Below are positions 8,496 to 17,568 of a stretch of DNA of 64,000 nt, one piece after another (position 1 is the stretch's first letter; the number at the start of each line of letters is the position of its first letter). Location of the stretch: NCBI RefSeq assembly GCF_018968705.1, contig NZ_CP076668.1, positions 62,001-126,000 on the forward strand, given 5' to 3'. Under the pieces are notes generated by a model that was not told where the DNA came from, ran no database searches, and saw only the letters and a program-made list of their open reading frames with translations. The position numbers and the translations under genes are program-made. This stretch comes from Pseudomonas lijiangensis (GTDB lineage Bacteria > Pseudomonadota > Gammaproteobacteria > Pseudomonadales > Pseudomonadaceae).

Positions 8496-10133
8496 TTGAA
8501 TACGCTCTCTGCCTTTGCGTCCCTGATCGGGGCGTCACTACTACCACTGGCCATGACATCGGCTCATGCCGCCAACTTCTCGGACACCAGCAAGCCGTTC
8601 GATCAATACCACTGGGTTACAACCCATAACTCTTACGAGAAAATCAATCAGAACCTCGCGGAACTACCCCGTCAATTGTCCGATGGCGTCCGTGGTTTCA
8701 TGCTGGATCTTTATACCGATAAAAAGCCCGGGTTCAACCGCATCAAAGTGTGTCATAAAACGATTGCGTGCTATGGGCCCTTGGGTAATCAGCTTAAAAA
8801 CGAGTTCATTCCGTTTCTGAGGAATAACAAGTCAGAAGTTGTGACTCTATTTTTCGAAACTTATGTCAGCCGCGACGATATGCAGGAAGTCTTCAATGCA
8901 ATACCCGAGCTTGCAGACTTCTCGTTCAATCCGGCGAATTTTGATAACTCGGGCTGGCCAACCCTGGCAGCCATGGCCCAGAAAAATAACCGCCTTATCA
9001 TGATGACCGATAAGCGTGAAGTCAGTGGTCAGTATCGGGTCGGGGGCAAGACCATTACCGTCCTGTTCGATAAAGACTGGTTGACGCAGAACAAGTGGGA
9101 CACCTTGGGAAGTGTGGCTTCCAGTATTTATGCGGCACACAACTTTTCCTGTCCCACACGCTGGTCAGACGTCCCTCTGGGTACCCAAAAAGTCGCCAAC
9201 TCTACAGGCAAGCAGTGGAACCGCCTGTTTCTGATGAACCAGTTTCATACCGTCACTTCAACCATTCCTGACTCTGCCAAGTACGACAATAACCTGACGT
9301 ACCTGATGCGGCGTGCAGCCAACTGCGGGAGTGAGCCGAATTTCATCGGCATCAATAATTACAGGAACGGCGACGCCTTTGCCTATGCGCGGACCTTGAG
9401 TCAGGGCGGCATTTATTTATGGGAAGGCTCTAATGCCGACAGGAAAAGAGACACCGTCTGCGCCATTCCAAGCGGCTCCCGGACTCTTATTCTCCCGACT
9501 CAAGGTTGTGAAAACGATGAGGCTCAATCCATGTCGCTATCGGGCGTCACCCAAGGCACCCGGATCACGGTATTCGATAATGGCGGTGGCAGCCGCGAAG
9601 ATGATTACGCCATTATCGACGTGAAACGAGACATTGGAATCAAAGAACATGTTGTGGTTTCAGGCTTTGAACAGAATCGCAATAACGCTGACTATAAAAT
9701 AATTTATGTTCGCAATAATGGCCTGAATGGAAGTATTTCCCGTATAGAAGTCAGTCGAACGCCGGGTGACTTCTCTGATGCGGCCATTGCATTTTATGAA
9801 GGCAATAACCTCGAAAAAAATCTCGACTGTACGGTCCCTTTCAATCGTGTGCATAACGTCAAGATGAAAAGTAACGGCTTTGGTTGTTCAAATGATGAAT
9901 TTCGCTCTGCCCGAATCCTGAAAGCCAAAGCGGGCACGTCTTTTTCTCTGGTGGGGCATCCTTATGGCGATTTCTCTCAGGGCCGAACACTTATTACCAT
10001 CAAACGCGATATTAAATGGCCTGTCACTATTCGGGGCTTCAATACCTCTTATGAAAACAACGATATAAAGGTTGAAGCCAGCAAATCGATTGATGGCAAA
10101 ATCTCGTTTGGTTATTTCAATGGTAAACAATAA
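8496..10133 (+). CDS. Secreted PI-PLC X-domain-like phosphodiesterase with duplicated C-terminal module
   Basis: TTG at 8496 is preferred as start: AAAAGGA lies eight bases ahead and it opens a normal signal peptide (cleavage after TSAHA, residue 25), giving 545 aa. Residues 30-310 read as a phosphatidylinositol phospholipase C X domain: H44 in TTHNSY and H87 in KVCHK match the two catalytic histidines, with VRGFMLDLYTD and LFFETYVS as further family marks. Two C-terminal repeats follow (about 320-435 and 443-545), each with a CxxP start and a GC-x-NDE motif, probably beta-sandwich binding modules. The gene is less G+C-rich than its neighbours. True substrate unknown; no metal-dependent GDPD signature was seen. 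Confidence 0.8.
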   Translation: MNTLSAFASLIGASLLPLAMTSAHAANFSDTSKPFDQYHWVTTHNSYEKINQNLAELPRQLSDGVRGFMLDLYTDKKPGFNRIKVCHKTIACYGPLGNQLKNEFIPFLRNNKSEVVTLFFETYVSRDDMQEVFNAIPELADFSFNPANFDNSGWPTLAAMAQKNNRLIMMTDKREVSGQYRVGGKTITVLFDKDWLTQNKWDTLGSVASSIYAAHNFSCPTRWSDVPLGTQKVANSTGKQWNRLFLMNQFHTVTSTIPDSAKYDNNLTYLMRRAANCGSEPNFIGINNYRNGDAFAYARTLSQGGIYLWEGSNADRKRDTVCAIPSGSRTLILPTQGCENDEAQSMSLSGVTQGTRITVFDNGGGSREDDYAIIDVKRDIGIKEHVVVSGFEQNRNNADYKIIYVRNNGLNGSISRIEVSRTPGDFSDAAIAFYEGNNLEKNLDCTVPFNRVHNVKMKSNGFGCSNDEFRSARILKAKAGTSFSLVGHPYGDFSQGRTLITIKRDIKWPVTIRGFNTSYENNDIKVEASKSIDGKISFGYFNGKQ

Positions 10134-10187
10134 GGCGAAAGGAGAAGCGGCCCCCGCTCCCGTTTCAACGCCAGAAGCTTAAATGAC

Positions 10188-10221
10188 ACGGGAAGCACTT
10201 GATCAGGTGCTTCCCGTTTTG
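10188..10221 (+). terminator. Rho-independent terminator after the PI-PLC-like gene
   Basis: A perfect 11-bp stem (ACGGGAAGCAC paired with GTGCTTCCCGT) encloses an 8-nt loop and is followed by TTTTGT. It lies 55 bp after the stop of the upstream plus-strand gene and just before the end of the convergent yheV. Confidence 0.85.
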
Positions 10222-10232
10222 TCATCAGGCGT

Positions 10233-10520
10233 TCAACTCGGATCTACCGGCTTCTTCAACTTCGGATTCGGGAAGAACTGCACGCCCTGCACCTTTGGAT
10301 CGGCAGGTTTTGGCGCAGCCTTGTTGACCCGTGTTCCCAGCTCTTTGGGAATCGACAGACCCTGCTCATTGAGCGTATCGCTGTAGCCGCAGCCCACGCA
10401 TTCGCGATGGGGCACGTCGTCCTCGCTCCACATCTTCAGCTTGTCAGGCTCGCTGCACGCCGGGCAGACAGCCCCGGCGATGAAGCGCTTCTTGGTAATG
10501 ACTACCGGTGTATCGGTCAT
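10233..10520 (-). CDS. yheV: YheV-family putative zinc-ribbon protein
   Basis: The product is a 95-aa cytosolic protein with two CxxC pairs (VCPACSEPDKL and ECVGCGYSD), consistent with a zinc ribbon. The C-terminal third is Pro/Lys-rich and likely disordered. Its start codon overlaps the prlC stop by four bases (ATGA), so the two are translationally coupled. The prlC-yheV pairing is usual in gammaproteobacteria, but the function of YheV is not known. Confidence 0.88.
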   Translation of the reverse strand: MTDTPVVITKKRFIAGAVCPACSEPDKLKMWSEDDVPHRECVGCGYSDTLNEQGLSIPKELGTRVNKAAPKPADPKVQGVQFFPNPKLKKPVDPS

Positions 10521-12568
10521 GCTGCCGCTTCCTCACTCAAGCCACTGTGACGCAAGAGTGCGTCAATCGAAGGCTCGCGTCCGCGGAAATCGACGAACAA
10601 CACCATCGGCGCCTGGGAGCCGCCACGGGCCAGGATGGCTTCGCGGAAGGCACGGCCAGTCTCGGCGTTGAGTACACCGTCTTCCTCGAATCGGGAGAAC
10701 GCATCGGCGGACAGCACTTCGGCCCATTTGTAGCTGTAGTAACCAGCTGCGTAACCACCCGCGAAGATGTGCGCGAAGCTGTTCGGGAAGCGGTTATAGG
10801 CTGGCGGACGCATCACCGAGACTTCATCGCGGATGCCTTCAAGCACATCCAGCACGCCACGACCGTCGCCATGGGTAGCATGCAGCTCGAAGTCGAACAG
10901 CGAGAATTCCAGCTGACGGACCATCATCAGGCCCGACTGGAAGTTCTTGGCGGCGAGCATTTTTTCCAGCAGGTCCTGAGGCAGCGCTTCGCCGCTCTCG
11001 TAGTGACCGGAAATCAGGGCCAGGCCTTCAGGCTCCCAGCACCAGTTTTCCATGAACTGGCTTGGCAGCTCGACCGCATCCCACGCCACGCCGTTGATGC
11101 CCGAGACACCGGCATGTTCGACGCGGGTCAGCAGGTGATGCAGGCCATGGCCGAACTCGTGGAACAGGGTGGTGACTTCATCGTGGGTCAGCAAGGCAGG
11201 CTTGCCACCCACGGCTGGCGTGAAGTTGCACACCAGATTCGCCACCGGATTCTGCAGGCGGCCTTCGGCGGTACGGCGACGGTCGCGAGCGCCATCCATC
11301 CAGGCGCCGCCACGCTTGTTGGCGCGGGCATACAGGTCGAAGAAGAAACGCCCGACGTGCTGGCCGTTTTCCTTGATCTCGAAGAGGCGCACATCCGGAT
11401 GCCAGGTATCGAAGCCTTTCTGTTCGGCGATTTCAATGCCGTACAGGCGCTGGACGATGGCGAACAGGCCGCTCAGCACTTTGTCGATCGGGAAGTAGGC
11501 ACGCAGGATTTCCTGGGAAACGCTGTAGCGCTGCTCGCGCAGTTTTTCGCCATAGAAACCGCTGTCCCAGCTTTGCAGATCCGGGCAGCCCTGTTCGGCG
11601 GCATACGCCTTGAGCTGCTTGAGGTCCTGTTCGGCAAAAGGCTTGCTGCGTTTGGCCAGATCCCGCAGGAAGCTCAGTACCTGATCGCTGGACTCGGCCA
11701 TCTTGGTGGCCAGGCTCAGTTCGGAGAAGCTGGCGAAGCCCAGCAGTTGTGCCAGTTCCTGACGCAGGTCGAGGATCTGGGCCATGACCGGGCCGTTGTC
11801 GTTCTTGCCGGCATTCGGGCCTTGATCCGAGGCGCGGGTGCAGTACGCCGCGTAGACTTCTTCACGCAGTGCGCGGTCTTCGGCGTAAGTCATTACCGCG
11901 TAATAGCTAGGGAATTCCAGGGTAATCAGGAAGCCTTCCAGATCCTTGGCCTTGGCGGCAGCCGCCATCTGTTGCTTGGCCGAATCGGTCAGACCCGCGA
12001 GGGCGGATTCGTCAGTGACCAGTTTGGTCCAGGCCTGGGTGGCGTCGAGCAACTGGTTGGAGAACTGGCTGCCCAGCTCCGACAGCTTGCTCTGCACTTG
12101 GGCATAACGCTTCTGCTGCTCAGGCGGCAGGTCGATGCCCGAAAGGCGGAAGTCGCGCAGGGACTGTTCCAGGATGGTCTTCTGGCCGACGTCGAAGTTG
12201 GCCGCTTCCGGGCTGTTGGCCAGGGCTTCATAGGCCTGGAACAGCGCGCGGTTCTGGCCCATTTCGGTGGAGTAGGCGCTCAGTGCAGGCAGGCACGACT
12301 CGTAGGCTTCACGCAGCTCGGCGCTGTTGCAGACGGCGTTCAGATGGCTGACCGGGCTCCAGGCGGCGCCCAGGCGGTCATTCAATTCATCCATCGCCAG
12401 TATCAGACCGGCCCAGGTGGGGGTCGAACCCTGCTTGGCAAGAATGTCGGCAATCGCGGCGCGGTTATCGGCCAGGATCTGCTCGATGGCAGGTTTTACG
12501 TGCTCGGCACGGATCGCCGAGAAAGGAGGCAGGTCGTACGATTGCAGAAGAGGGTTGTTCGCGCTCAC
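10517..12568 (-). CDS. prlC: Oligopeptidase A (M3 metallopeptidase)
   Basis: The product is a 683-aa cytosolic zinc peptidase that degrades oligopeptides, including cleaved signal peptides. The HExxH zinc motif is visible in TLFHEFGHGLHHLL, and length equals E. coli PrlC (680). The frame is open to 12634, but the family N-terminus (SANNPLLQSYDLPPF) starts at a GTG at 12568, which is preferred over an ATG 12 codons upstream that gives an atypical leader. A weak AAGGTG precedes it. Forms an operon with yheV. The complementary strand is open for 798 codons, which is a codon-bias artefact. Confidence 0.95.
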   Translation of the reverse strand: MSANNPLLQSYDLPPFSAIRAEHVKPAIEQILADNRAAIADILAKQGSTPTWAGLILAMDELNDRLGAAWSPVSHLNAVCNSAELREAYESCLPALSAYSTEMGQNRALFQAYEALANSPEAANFDVGQKTILEQSLRDFRLSGIDLPPEQQKRYAQVQSKLSELGSQFSNQLLDATQAWTKLVTDESALAGLTDSAKQQMAAAAKAKDLEGFLITLEFPSYYAVMTYAEDRALREEVYAAYCTRASDQGPNAGKNDNGPVMAQILDLRQELAQLLGFASFSELSLATKMAESSDQVLSFLRDLAKRSKPFAEQDLKQLKAYAAEQGCPDLQSWDSGFYGEKLREQRYSVSQEILRAYFPIDKVLSGLFAIVQRLYGIEIAEQKGFDTWHPDVRLFEIKENGQHVGRFFFDLYARANKRGGAWMDGARDRRRTAEGRLQNPVANLVCNFTPAVGGKPALLTHDEVTTLFHEFGHGLHHLLTRVEHAGVSGINGVAWDAVELPSQFMENWCWEPEGLALISGHYESGEALPQDLLEKMLAAKNFQSGLMMVRQLEFSLFDFELHATHGDGRGVLDVLEGIRDEVSVMRPPAYNRFPNSFAHIFAGGYAAGYYSYKWAEVLSADAFSRFEEDGVLNAETGRAFREAILARGGSQAPMVLFVDFRGREPSIDALLRHSGLSEEAAA

Positions 12569-12680
12569 GGTTTTGCACCTTGGCTGGAAGAAACACTCAT
12601 GCATCTTAATTACAATCGACGCCGACCGCAGCACTCAAACCTGAATCGCGCCTCTATCACCCGTAAAGAAGGAGTCTATC

Positions 12681-13226
12681 GTGGCCATTCGCAAGTTCCA
12701 GGACCACACCCCAGCCCTTGGCGAGCGAGCATTCGTCGATCATTCGGCGGTGGTGATCGGCGATGTCGAGATCGGTGCAGACAGCTCCGTCTGGCCACTG
12801 ACCGTGATCCGCGGCGACATGCACCGCATCCGTATCGGTGCCCGCACCAGCGTGCAGGATGGCAGTGTGTTGCACATTACCCATGCGGGACCTTTCAACC
12901 CTGACGGTTTTCCATTACTGATTGGCGACGAGGTAACTATCGGCCACAAGGCGATGCTGCATGGTTGCACCATCGGCAACCGGATTCTGATCGGCATGGG
13001 GACGACCATCATGGACGGCGCGGTGGTCGAGGATGAGGTCATCATCGGCGCTGGCAGCCTGGTGCCGCCCGGTAAAGTGCTGGAAAGCGGGTTTCTGTAT
13101 GTGGGGCGTCCGGTCAAGCAGGCCCGGCCTCTCACTGAAAAGGAAATTGCCTTTTTCCCTTATAGTGCGAGCAATTACGTGAAGCTCAAGGATCAGCATC
13201 TGGCCGAAGGTTACGACCAGCCCTGA
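12681..13226 (+). CDS. Gamma-carbonic anhydrase family protein (YrdA-like)
   Basis: The product is a 181-aa left-handed beta-helix protein with hexapeptide repeats (VVIGDVEIGADSSVWPLTVI, NRILIGMGTTIMDGAVVEDE). The three metal-ligand histidines of the family are recognisable: one in VLHITH (65 or 68), H89 and H94 (IGHKAMLHGC). YrdA-type relatives bind zinc, but many show little or no carbonic anhydrase activity, so enzymatic function is uncertain. It is divergent from prlC with 112 bp between starts; an AAGGAG ribosome site precedes the ATG. The HAD phosphatase follows 39 bp later and is probably cotranscribed. Confidence 0.9.
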   Translation: MAIRKFQDHTPALGERAFVDHSAVVIGDVEIGADSSVWPLTVIRGDMHRIRIGARTSVQDGSVLHITHAGPFNPDGFPLLIGDEVTIGHKAMLHGCTIGNRILIGMGTTIMDGAVVEDEVIIGAGSLVPPGKVLESGFLYVGRPVKQARPLTEKEIAFFPYSASNYVKLKDQHLAEGYDQP

Positions 13227-13265
13227 GTTATCCACAGGCCCTTTACGCACTACTGGCGAGACTTC

Positions 13266-13913
13266 ATGCATTACCAGAATATTCTGTTCGACCTCGACGG
13301 CACACTGACCGACCCGCGTCTGGGGATAACCCGTTCTATCCAGTTTGCCTTGGCGAAGCTGGGGATCGACGAGCCGGACATCACTCGGCTTGAACACTTC
13401 ATCGGCCCTCCATTGCTGCAGGCGTTCATGCAGTTCTATGACATGGACGAAGCCCGTGCCTGGGAAGCCGTGGGTTTCTATCGCGAGCGCTTCAAGGTGA
13501 CCGGGCTTTATGAGAATCAGGTATTCGATGGCGTGCCCGAGTTGCTTGAAACCTTGAGTGGCCAAGGCCGAACGCTCTATATCGCGACCTCGAAGCCCTG
13601 GGTGTTCGCCCGTGAAATCGCCCGGCACTTCGACTTTGCCAAGTATTTCAAAGTGATTTACGGCAGTGAACTGGATGGCACCCGCACCGATAAAGTGGAG
13701 CTGATCGCTCATCTGCTGGAGCAGGAAGGCCTGGGCCCCAAACAGACCCTGATGATCGGCGACCGCAAGCACGATCTTATCGGCGGCCTGCGCAACGGTC
13801 TGGATGTGGCGGCCGTGGGTTATGGCTTTGGCAGCCATGAGGAACTGACGGCGCAGTCACCGACCTATCACTTTGTGACCATGGCCGAGATGCGTGAGGC
13901 CTTTCGCGAATGA
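13266..13913 (+). CDS. HAD-family hydrolase (phosphoglycolate phosphatase-like)
   Basis: The product is 215 aa. Motif I is FDLDGTLTD with nucleophile D9 and acid/base D11; motif II is YIATSKPW; the lysine motif lies in RTDKVELI; motif IV is MIGDRKHDLIGG. A helical cap (about 18-80) marks it as a class C1 Gph/PgmB-like phosphatase. Substrate cannot be told from sequence. The last codons (Arg-Glu-stop) lie inside the left arm of a REP palindrome. It follows the gamma-carbonic anhydrase gene and is convergent with a lipoprotein peptidase gene. Confidence 0.88.
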   Translation: MHYQNILFDLDGTLTDPRLGITRSIQFALAKLGIDEPDITRLEHFIGPPLLQAFMQFYDMDEARAWEAVGFYRERFKVTGLYENQVFDGVPELLETLSGQGRTLYIATSKPWVFAREIARHFDFAKYFKVIYGSELDGTRTDKVELIAHLLEQEGLGPKQTLMIGDRKHDLIGGLRNGLDVAAVGYGFGSHEELTAQSPTYHFVTMAEMREAFRE

Positions 13914-13952
13914 ATTCGCTCCTACGGCCGTTGGAGCGAATTTATTCGCGAA
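13903..13952. repeat. REP-type palindrome between convergent genes
   Basis: Two 20-base arms (TTCGCGAATGAATTCGCTCC and GGAGCGAATTTATTCGCGAA) form a near-perfect inverted repeat around a 10-base loop. A closely related element occurs at 39127-39181. The stop codons of both flanking genes fall inside the arms. It may also act as a bidirectional terminator. Confidence 0.85.
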
Positions 13953-15003
13953 TCTGAAGTCTCTGCAACCTGGCCTTGCGTTCTACGACAGGCAGCGAAC
14001 CCAGCTTCTCCACCGCCTCAAAGAATGCTACCCAATCCCCATTCACCTGTCTGAACAGCGCCTCAAAGGCTGGCACCCACTGGTCATAGAGCCCGAAAGG
14101 CAGCAGCTTGGCGTTGTTCATCGGTGAATTGATCCAGCCGTCGAAGCGTTTGTCGCCGCCCCATTGCTCGTCACGCACCTGCCGGTATTCACGGCGCAAG
14201 CGCTCGAATTCGGTGGCTTTGCGCGCGCGCATGACCTCGGTTGTCAGCGGCTGACGATACAGCGCTTTGAGCCGTTCCCGTGTGTCGAGCACCAGGCGAA
14301 TGAACTGATCCCGGCGTGTGGACTGCGAAACGTTTTCCGGCGGCAGACCCCGTGCTGCACGCCACTGGCGAGTGCCTTCCTGCTCCACGAAGCTGGCGTA
14401 GGACTCATTGAACTCGGTGTCGTCCTTCACATAAAAGCGCTGATGCGCCAGTTCGTGAAAGATCAGCGTTGCCAGTCGTTCATCACCCCAGCCCAGCATG
14501 GAACTGAGGATTGGGTCGTTGAACCAGCCAAGGGTCGAATACGCCTCGACGCCGCTCATGTACACATCCTTGCCGGCCTGACGCTGCAAGGCTGCCTCGC
14601 CACGTGCCCCGCCCTGGCTGTAATAACCGCGATAGGCCACGCAACCGGCAATCGGAAAGCAATGAATGACGGGGTCCAGCGAGAACTCATCGGTCGCGAA
14701 TACGTTCCACACTACATAAGGACGGCCCAGATCGGCGTACAGGCGATAGCTCTTGTTGTCCGGCAGATGCAGGTGGGCGCTGGCGAAGGTGCGGGCCTGC
14801 TGGGCGTATGCCAGGCGCTGACGCAGTTTCGGGTCACGGCCGGGGTCGGCGATGATCTTCTCGACGGGCTCCCGCGCCTGCAACAGTTGCAGCTGACCAC
14901 TGGCCAACTGGCCGTAATACGAGAGGCTGGAGCATCCACAGAGCAAAACCATCGTCGCTATCGGCAAACTGCGCCAGAGACGTACAACATCGAGTCGTGG
15001 CAT
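13942..15003 (-). CDS. Lipoprotein aminopeptidase (COG4324 type)
   Basis: The product is 353 aa with a lipoprotein signal peptide (lipobox LLCGC, Cys near residue 23), so it is probably anchored to the outer membrane. The HExxH zinc motif appears in LIFHELAHQRFY, with downstream acidic residues in FNESYASFVEQEG that fit a gluzincin-like site. This is the predicted aminopeptidase family of COG4324; activity has been inferred rather than widely shown. Its final codons (Arg-Glu-stop) come from a REP palindrome arm. No partner gene; it is convergent to the HAD gene and divergent from a small lipoprotein gene. Confidence 0.88.
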   Translation of the reverse strand: MPRLDVVRLWRSLPIATMVLLCGCSSLSYYGQLASGQLQLLQAREPVEKIIADPGRDPKLRQRLAYAQQARTFASAHLHLPDNKSYRLYADLGRPYVVWNVFATDEFSLDPVIHCFPIAGCVAYRGYYSQGGARGEAALQRQAGKDVYMSGVEAYSTLGWFNDPILSSMLGWGDERLATLIFHELAHQRFYVKDDTEFNESYASFVEQEGTRQWRAARGLPPENVSQSTRRDQFIRLVLDTRERLKALYRQPLTTEVMRARKATEFERLRREYRQVRDEQWGGDKRFDGWINSPMNNAKLLPFGLYDQWVPAFEALFRQVNGDWVAFFEAVEKLGSLPVVERKARLQRLQIRE

Positions 15004-15097
15004 ACACGGCCTTCAATACAGGGATAGAGCGCGTTATGCAGGACAGCCAGGGTGTTACGCAACTATCATCTTCATCCGTCCATCTGCGGAGCCTGAC

Positions 15098-15511
15098 ATG
15101 CGCCCGATAGTCTTGATGCTCGCCTTCGGCACCCTTGTCGGGTGCATCACGCCTTTACCTGCCGTCGATCCTGCCATGGCCTGGGTCGATATGCGCACCA
15201 CTACCGGCAGGCTGGTGATGGCGGACAAGCTCGATGGCAAGAATACCGAGGATGGCCGCTACTTTCAGGTTACTCCCGGCCGTCATGAGCTACAGATACG
15301 CTTCGATTATGAATATCGCTCAGGCGGGCTGGGCCTGATCAGTGACGACTACACTGATATCACCTGTTTCATCGATATCGAGTACGACCACTTTGCCGCC
15401 GGGCAGCGTTACATGATCGATGCCCGCGTCCTGGCCAACGACATCACGGCCAGGCTTTTCGACGCCGAGCGCAAGGTGGTGGCCGAGCAGGGTGATATTC
15501 ACTGCATCTGA
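15098..15511 (+). CDS. Small lipoprotein of unknown function
   Basis: The product is 137 aa with a lipoprotein signal (MRPIVLMLAFGTLVGC, lipobox LVGC, Cys16). The mature part is beta-rich, with the pattern GRYFQVTPGRHELQIRFDYE found in several proteobacterial surface lipoproteins of unknown role, and two cysteines (CFIDIEYDHF and the penultimate residue) that may form a disulfide. The family could not be named. Its stop abuts the stop of the convergent DUF1161 gene (TGATCA). Confidence 0.7.
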   Translation: MRPIVLMLAFGTLVGCITPLPAVDPAMAWVDMRTTTGRLVMADKLDGKNTEDGRYFQVTPGRHELQIRFDYEYRSGGLGLISDDYTDITCFIDIEYDHFAAGQRYMIDARVLANDITARLFDAERKVVAEQGDIHCI

Positions 15512-15745
15512 TCAGCTGTCGTTTCTCTGGTAGATGATCTTCTGGGTACCGTTGTCGCAGCTCCCCACTACCATGTTCTGGTCGTGGACTTCCGCGTTGG
15601 GGACGATTTCCAGCGTGTAGGACGTGACGTTGTTGGCCTGGATCTTGGCCTCGATCTCGTCCTTGAGCTCTTCGCAGGATTTTGGCGCAGCCAGTGCGCT
15701 GGTCGTCAGCAGGATGCAACTGATGGTCAATGCAAAACGTTTCAT
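15512..15745 (-). CDS. DUF1161 periplasmic protein (copy 1)
   Basis: The product is 77 aa with a signal peptide (MKRFALTISCILLTTSALA) and a mature domain with two cysteines (KSCEELKDEI and VVGSCDNGTQKIIYQR) and the DUF1161 core TSYTLEIVPNAEV. ATG at 15745 is the right start; the frame is open farther but without a signal sequence. A paralogue with the same pattern lies at 17695-17919. Function unknown; the two cysteines probably form a disulfide. Confidence 0.85.
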   Translation of the reverse strand: MKRFALTISCILLTTSALAAPKSCEELKDEIEAKIQANNVTSYTLEIVPNAEVHDQNMVVGSCDNGTQKIIYQRNDS

Positions 15746-15833
15746 GGCCGATTCCTTCGATAGGACGCACAGCGTTTTCTCTGTGCAGTGTCCTTCATAC
15801 GACCGTCCGTCCCCGCATCTGGTTCTGGCAGGC

Positions 15834-15866
15834 AAAAAAATGACCCGCACAACCGGGTTGTGCGGG
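15834..15866 (-). terminator. Rho-independent terminator after the OsmC gene
   Basis: A 10-bp stem (CCCGCACAAC paired with GTTGTGCGGG, loop of 3) is followed on the minus strand by a run of seven T residues. It lies 21 bp past the stop of the OsmC-family gene. Confidence 0.85.
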
Positions 15867-15887
15867 CCTGCGGGGTCACGCTATCGA

Positions 15888-16319
15888 TCAGCCGAGCAGC
15901 GTGGCATCCAGGGTGATCTTGGCATTCAGTACCTTGGAAACCGGGCAGCCTTCTTTGGCTTGTTTGGTCAGTTCATCGAACTGCTGCTGGCTGGCACCAG
16001 GCACCTTGGCCTTGAGCACCAGATGCACGGCCGTGATGGAAAAACCGCCGCTGTCCTGGTCCAGCGTCACTTCGGCCTGGGTATCGATGCTTTCGGCTGT
16101 GAAGCCGGCGTTTCCGAGAATCATCGACAGGGCCATGGAGAAGCAGCCGGCATGAGCCGCGCCGATCAGCTCTTCAGGGTTGGTGCCTTTACCGCCTTCG
16201 AAGCGGGCCTTGAAGCCATAAGGTGCTTCGCGCAGGACGCCTGTTTCAGTGGAGATATGACCAAGACCGCTTTTGAGATCACCTTCCCAGTGCGCTGATG
16301 CTTTCTTGACGATGCTCAT
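15888..16319 (-). CDS. OsmC-family peroxiredoxin
   Basis: The product is a 143-aa cytosolic thiol peroxidase of the OsmC/Ohr family acting on organic hydroperoxides. The two redox cysteines are C59 (HAGCFSMALS) and C125 (KEGCPVSKVLNA), with R39 in KARFEGG near the active site. GTNPEELIGAAHAGC is the family signature, and the length is typical for OsmC. An AGGAGG ribosome site lies ahead of the start. It is a single gene with its own terminator, divergent from a luciferase-like monooxygenase gene with 198 bp between them. OsmC rather than Ohr is preferred from the N-terminus (IVKKASAHWEG). Confidence 0.92.
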   Translation of the reverse strand: MSIVKKASAHWEGDLKSGLGHISTETGVLREAPYGFKARFEGGKGTNPEELIGAAHAGCFSMALSMILGNAGFTAESIDTQAEVTLDQDSGGFSITAVHLVLKAKVPGASQQQFDELTKQAKEGCPVSKVLNAKITLDATLLG

Positions 16320-16517
16320 GATGCCTCCTGTTGAAATCGGTAATGTTCAAACGTAGCCAAGTTTCTGAGGATAGACGGCTTTGGAAAGTTCAACGGATAA
16401 GTCCTAGTGTTTTAGTAGGTCTTTTTTGGGGGTTGCCATTGAAAAGCAGCGCTTGCGCCCGCACTGCTGTTTCATCATGGGCTCAGCCCAACACATTTCG
16501 AGGAGAAGCAGCGGCCT

Positions 16518-17519
16518 ATGAAACGTTTGCCGGATGTAAAGATTTCCACCCTGGACCTGGTGCCCGTGCGCCAGGACAAAGGTCCCGCAGACTCACTGCG
16601 CAATTCCCTGAACCTGGCTCAGCATGTCGAGAAGCTGGGCTATAACCGCTTCTGGGTTGCCGAGCACCACAACATGGACGGCATCGCGAGTTCTGCGACT
16701 TCTGTGCTGTTGGCCTACCTGGCGGGCGGCACGTCGACGATTCGCGTGGGGGCTGGCGGCGTCATGCTGCCCAACCATGCTCCGCTGGTGATTGCCGAGC
16801 AGTTCGGCACCCTGGCCAGTCTCTATCCCGGTCGTATCGACCTGGGCCTGGGACGCGCACCGGGCTCGGACCAGATGACGGCCCGGGCATTGCGTCGCGA
16901 GCGCTCCGGCAGCGCCGATGATTTCCCCGACGACGTCACCGAACTGATGGACTACCTGGGGCCGCGTACGCCTGATCAAAAAGTGATCGCTGTGCCGGGC
17001 TCAGGCACCAATGTGCCGATCTGGTTGTTGGGGTCGAGCCTGTTCAGTGCGCAACTGGCCGGGATGCGCGGGCTGCCTTATGCCTTTGCCTCGCATTTCG
17101 CGCCGCGCTACATGCATGAGGCGATTCGCGTCTATCGCAATCACTTCCAGCCTTCCGAAGTGCTCGACAAACCTTATGTGATGCTGGGTGTGCCGTTATC
17201 TGCCGCCGACACCGACGAGCGTGCCGAGTACCTGGCGACGTCGGTCTACCAGCGCATTCTGGCGCTGATGCGCGGGCATAGCCTGGTGCAGCGTCCGCCG
17301 GTCGAATCCATGGACAAACTGTGGTTGCCCCACGAGCGAGAGGCCGTTGCGAGTTTCCTGGGGCTGGCGATGGTGGGCGGTCCTGAAAAGATCCGCGCCA
17401 AGCTGGATGTGCTGCTGGAGCAGACCGATGCCGATGAGTTGATCTTCACCTGCGACATGTACGAGCACGAGGACCGCTTGCGATCGTATGAAATCCTGGC
17501 GCAGGTCGCGCAGGGATAA
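16518..17519 (+). CDS. LLM-class flavin-dependent oxidoreductase (YhbW-like)
   Basis: The product is a 333-aa bacterial luciferase-like monooxygenase fold. Recognisable stretches are [57 protein letters not shown] and [17 protein letters not shown], typical of the MsnO8/YhbW subgroup that uses FMN. Substrate is unknown for the group. AGGAG at about 16500 precedes the ATG with a longer than usual spacing. It is a single gene, followed by a REP-like inverted repeat. Confidence 0.9.
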   Translation: MKRLPDVKISTLDLVPVRQDKGPADSLRNSLNLAQHVEKLGYNRFWVAEHHNMDGIASSATSVLLAYLAGGTSTIRVGAGGVMLPNHAPLVIAEQFGTLASLYPGRIDLGLGRAPGSDQMTARALRRERSGSADDFPDDVTELMDYLGPRTPDQKVIAVPGSGTNVPIWLLGSSLFSAQLAGMRGLPYAFASHFAPRYMHEAIRVYRNHFQPSEVLDKPYVMLGVPLSAADTDERAEYLATSVYQRILALMRGHSLVQRPPVESMDKLWLPHEREAVASFLGLAMVGGPEKIRAKLDVLLEQTDADELIFTCDMYEHEDRLRSYEILAQVAQG

Positions 17520-17568
17520 ATGTGGGGCCGGATTTATCCGGGAAGGCGGTGCTGGTGATTGAATGACT

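Noticed and set aside
10508..12904. 798-codon open frame opposite prlC
   Set aside because: Shadow of prlC codon bias; the frame also runs into the gamma-carbonic anhydrase gene in another phase.
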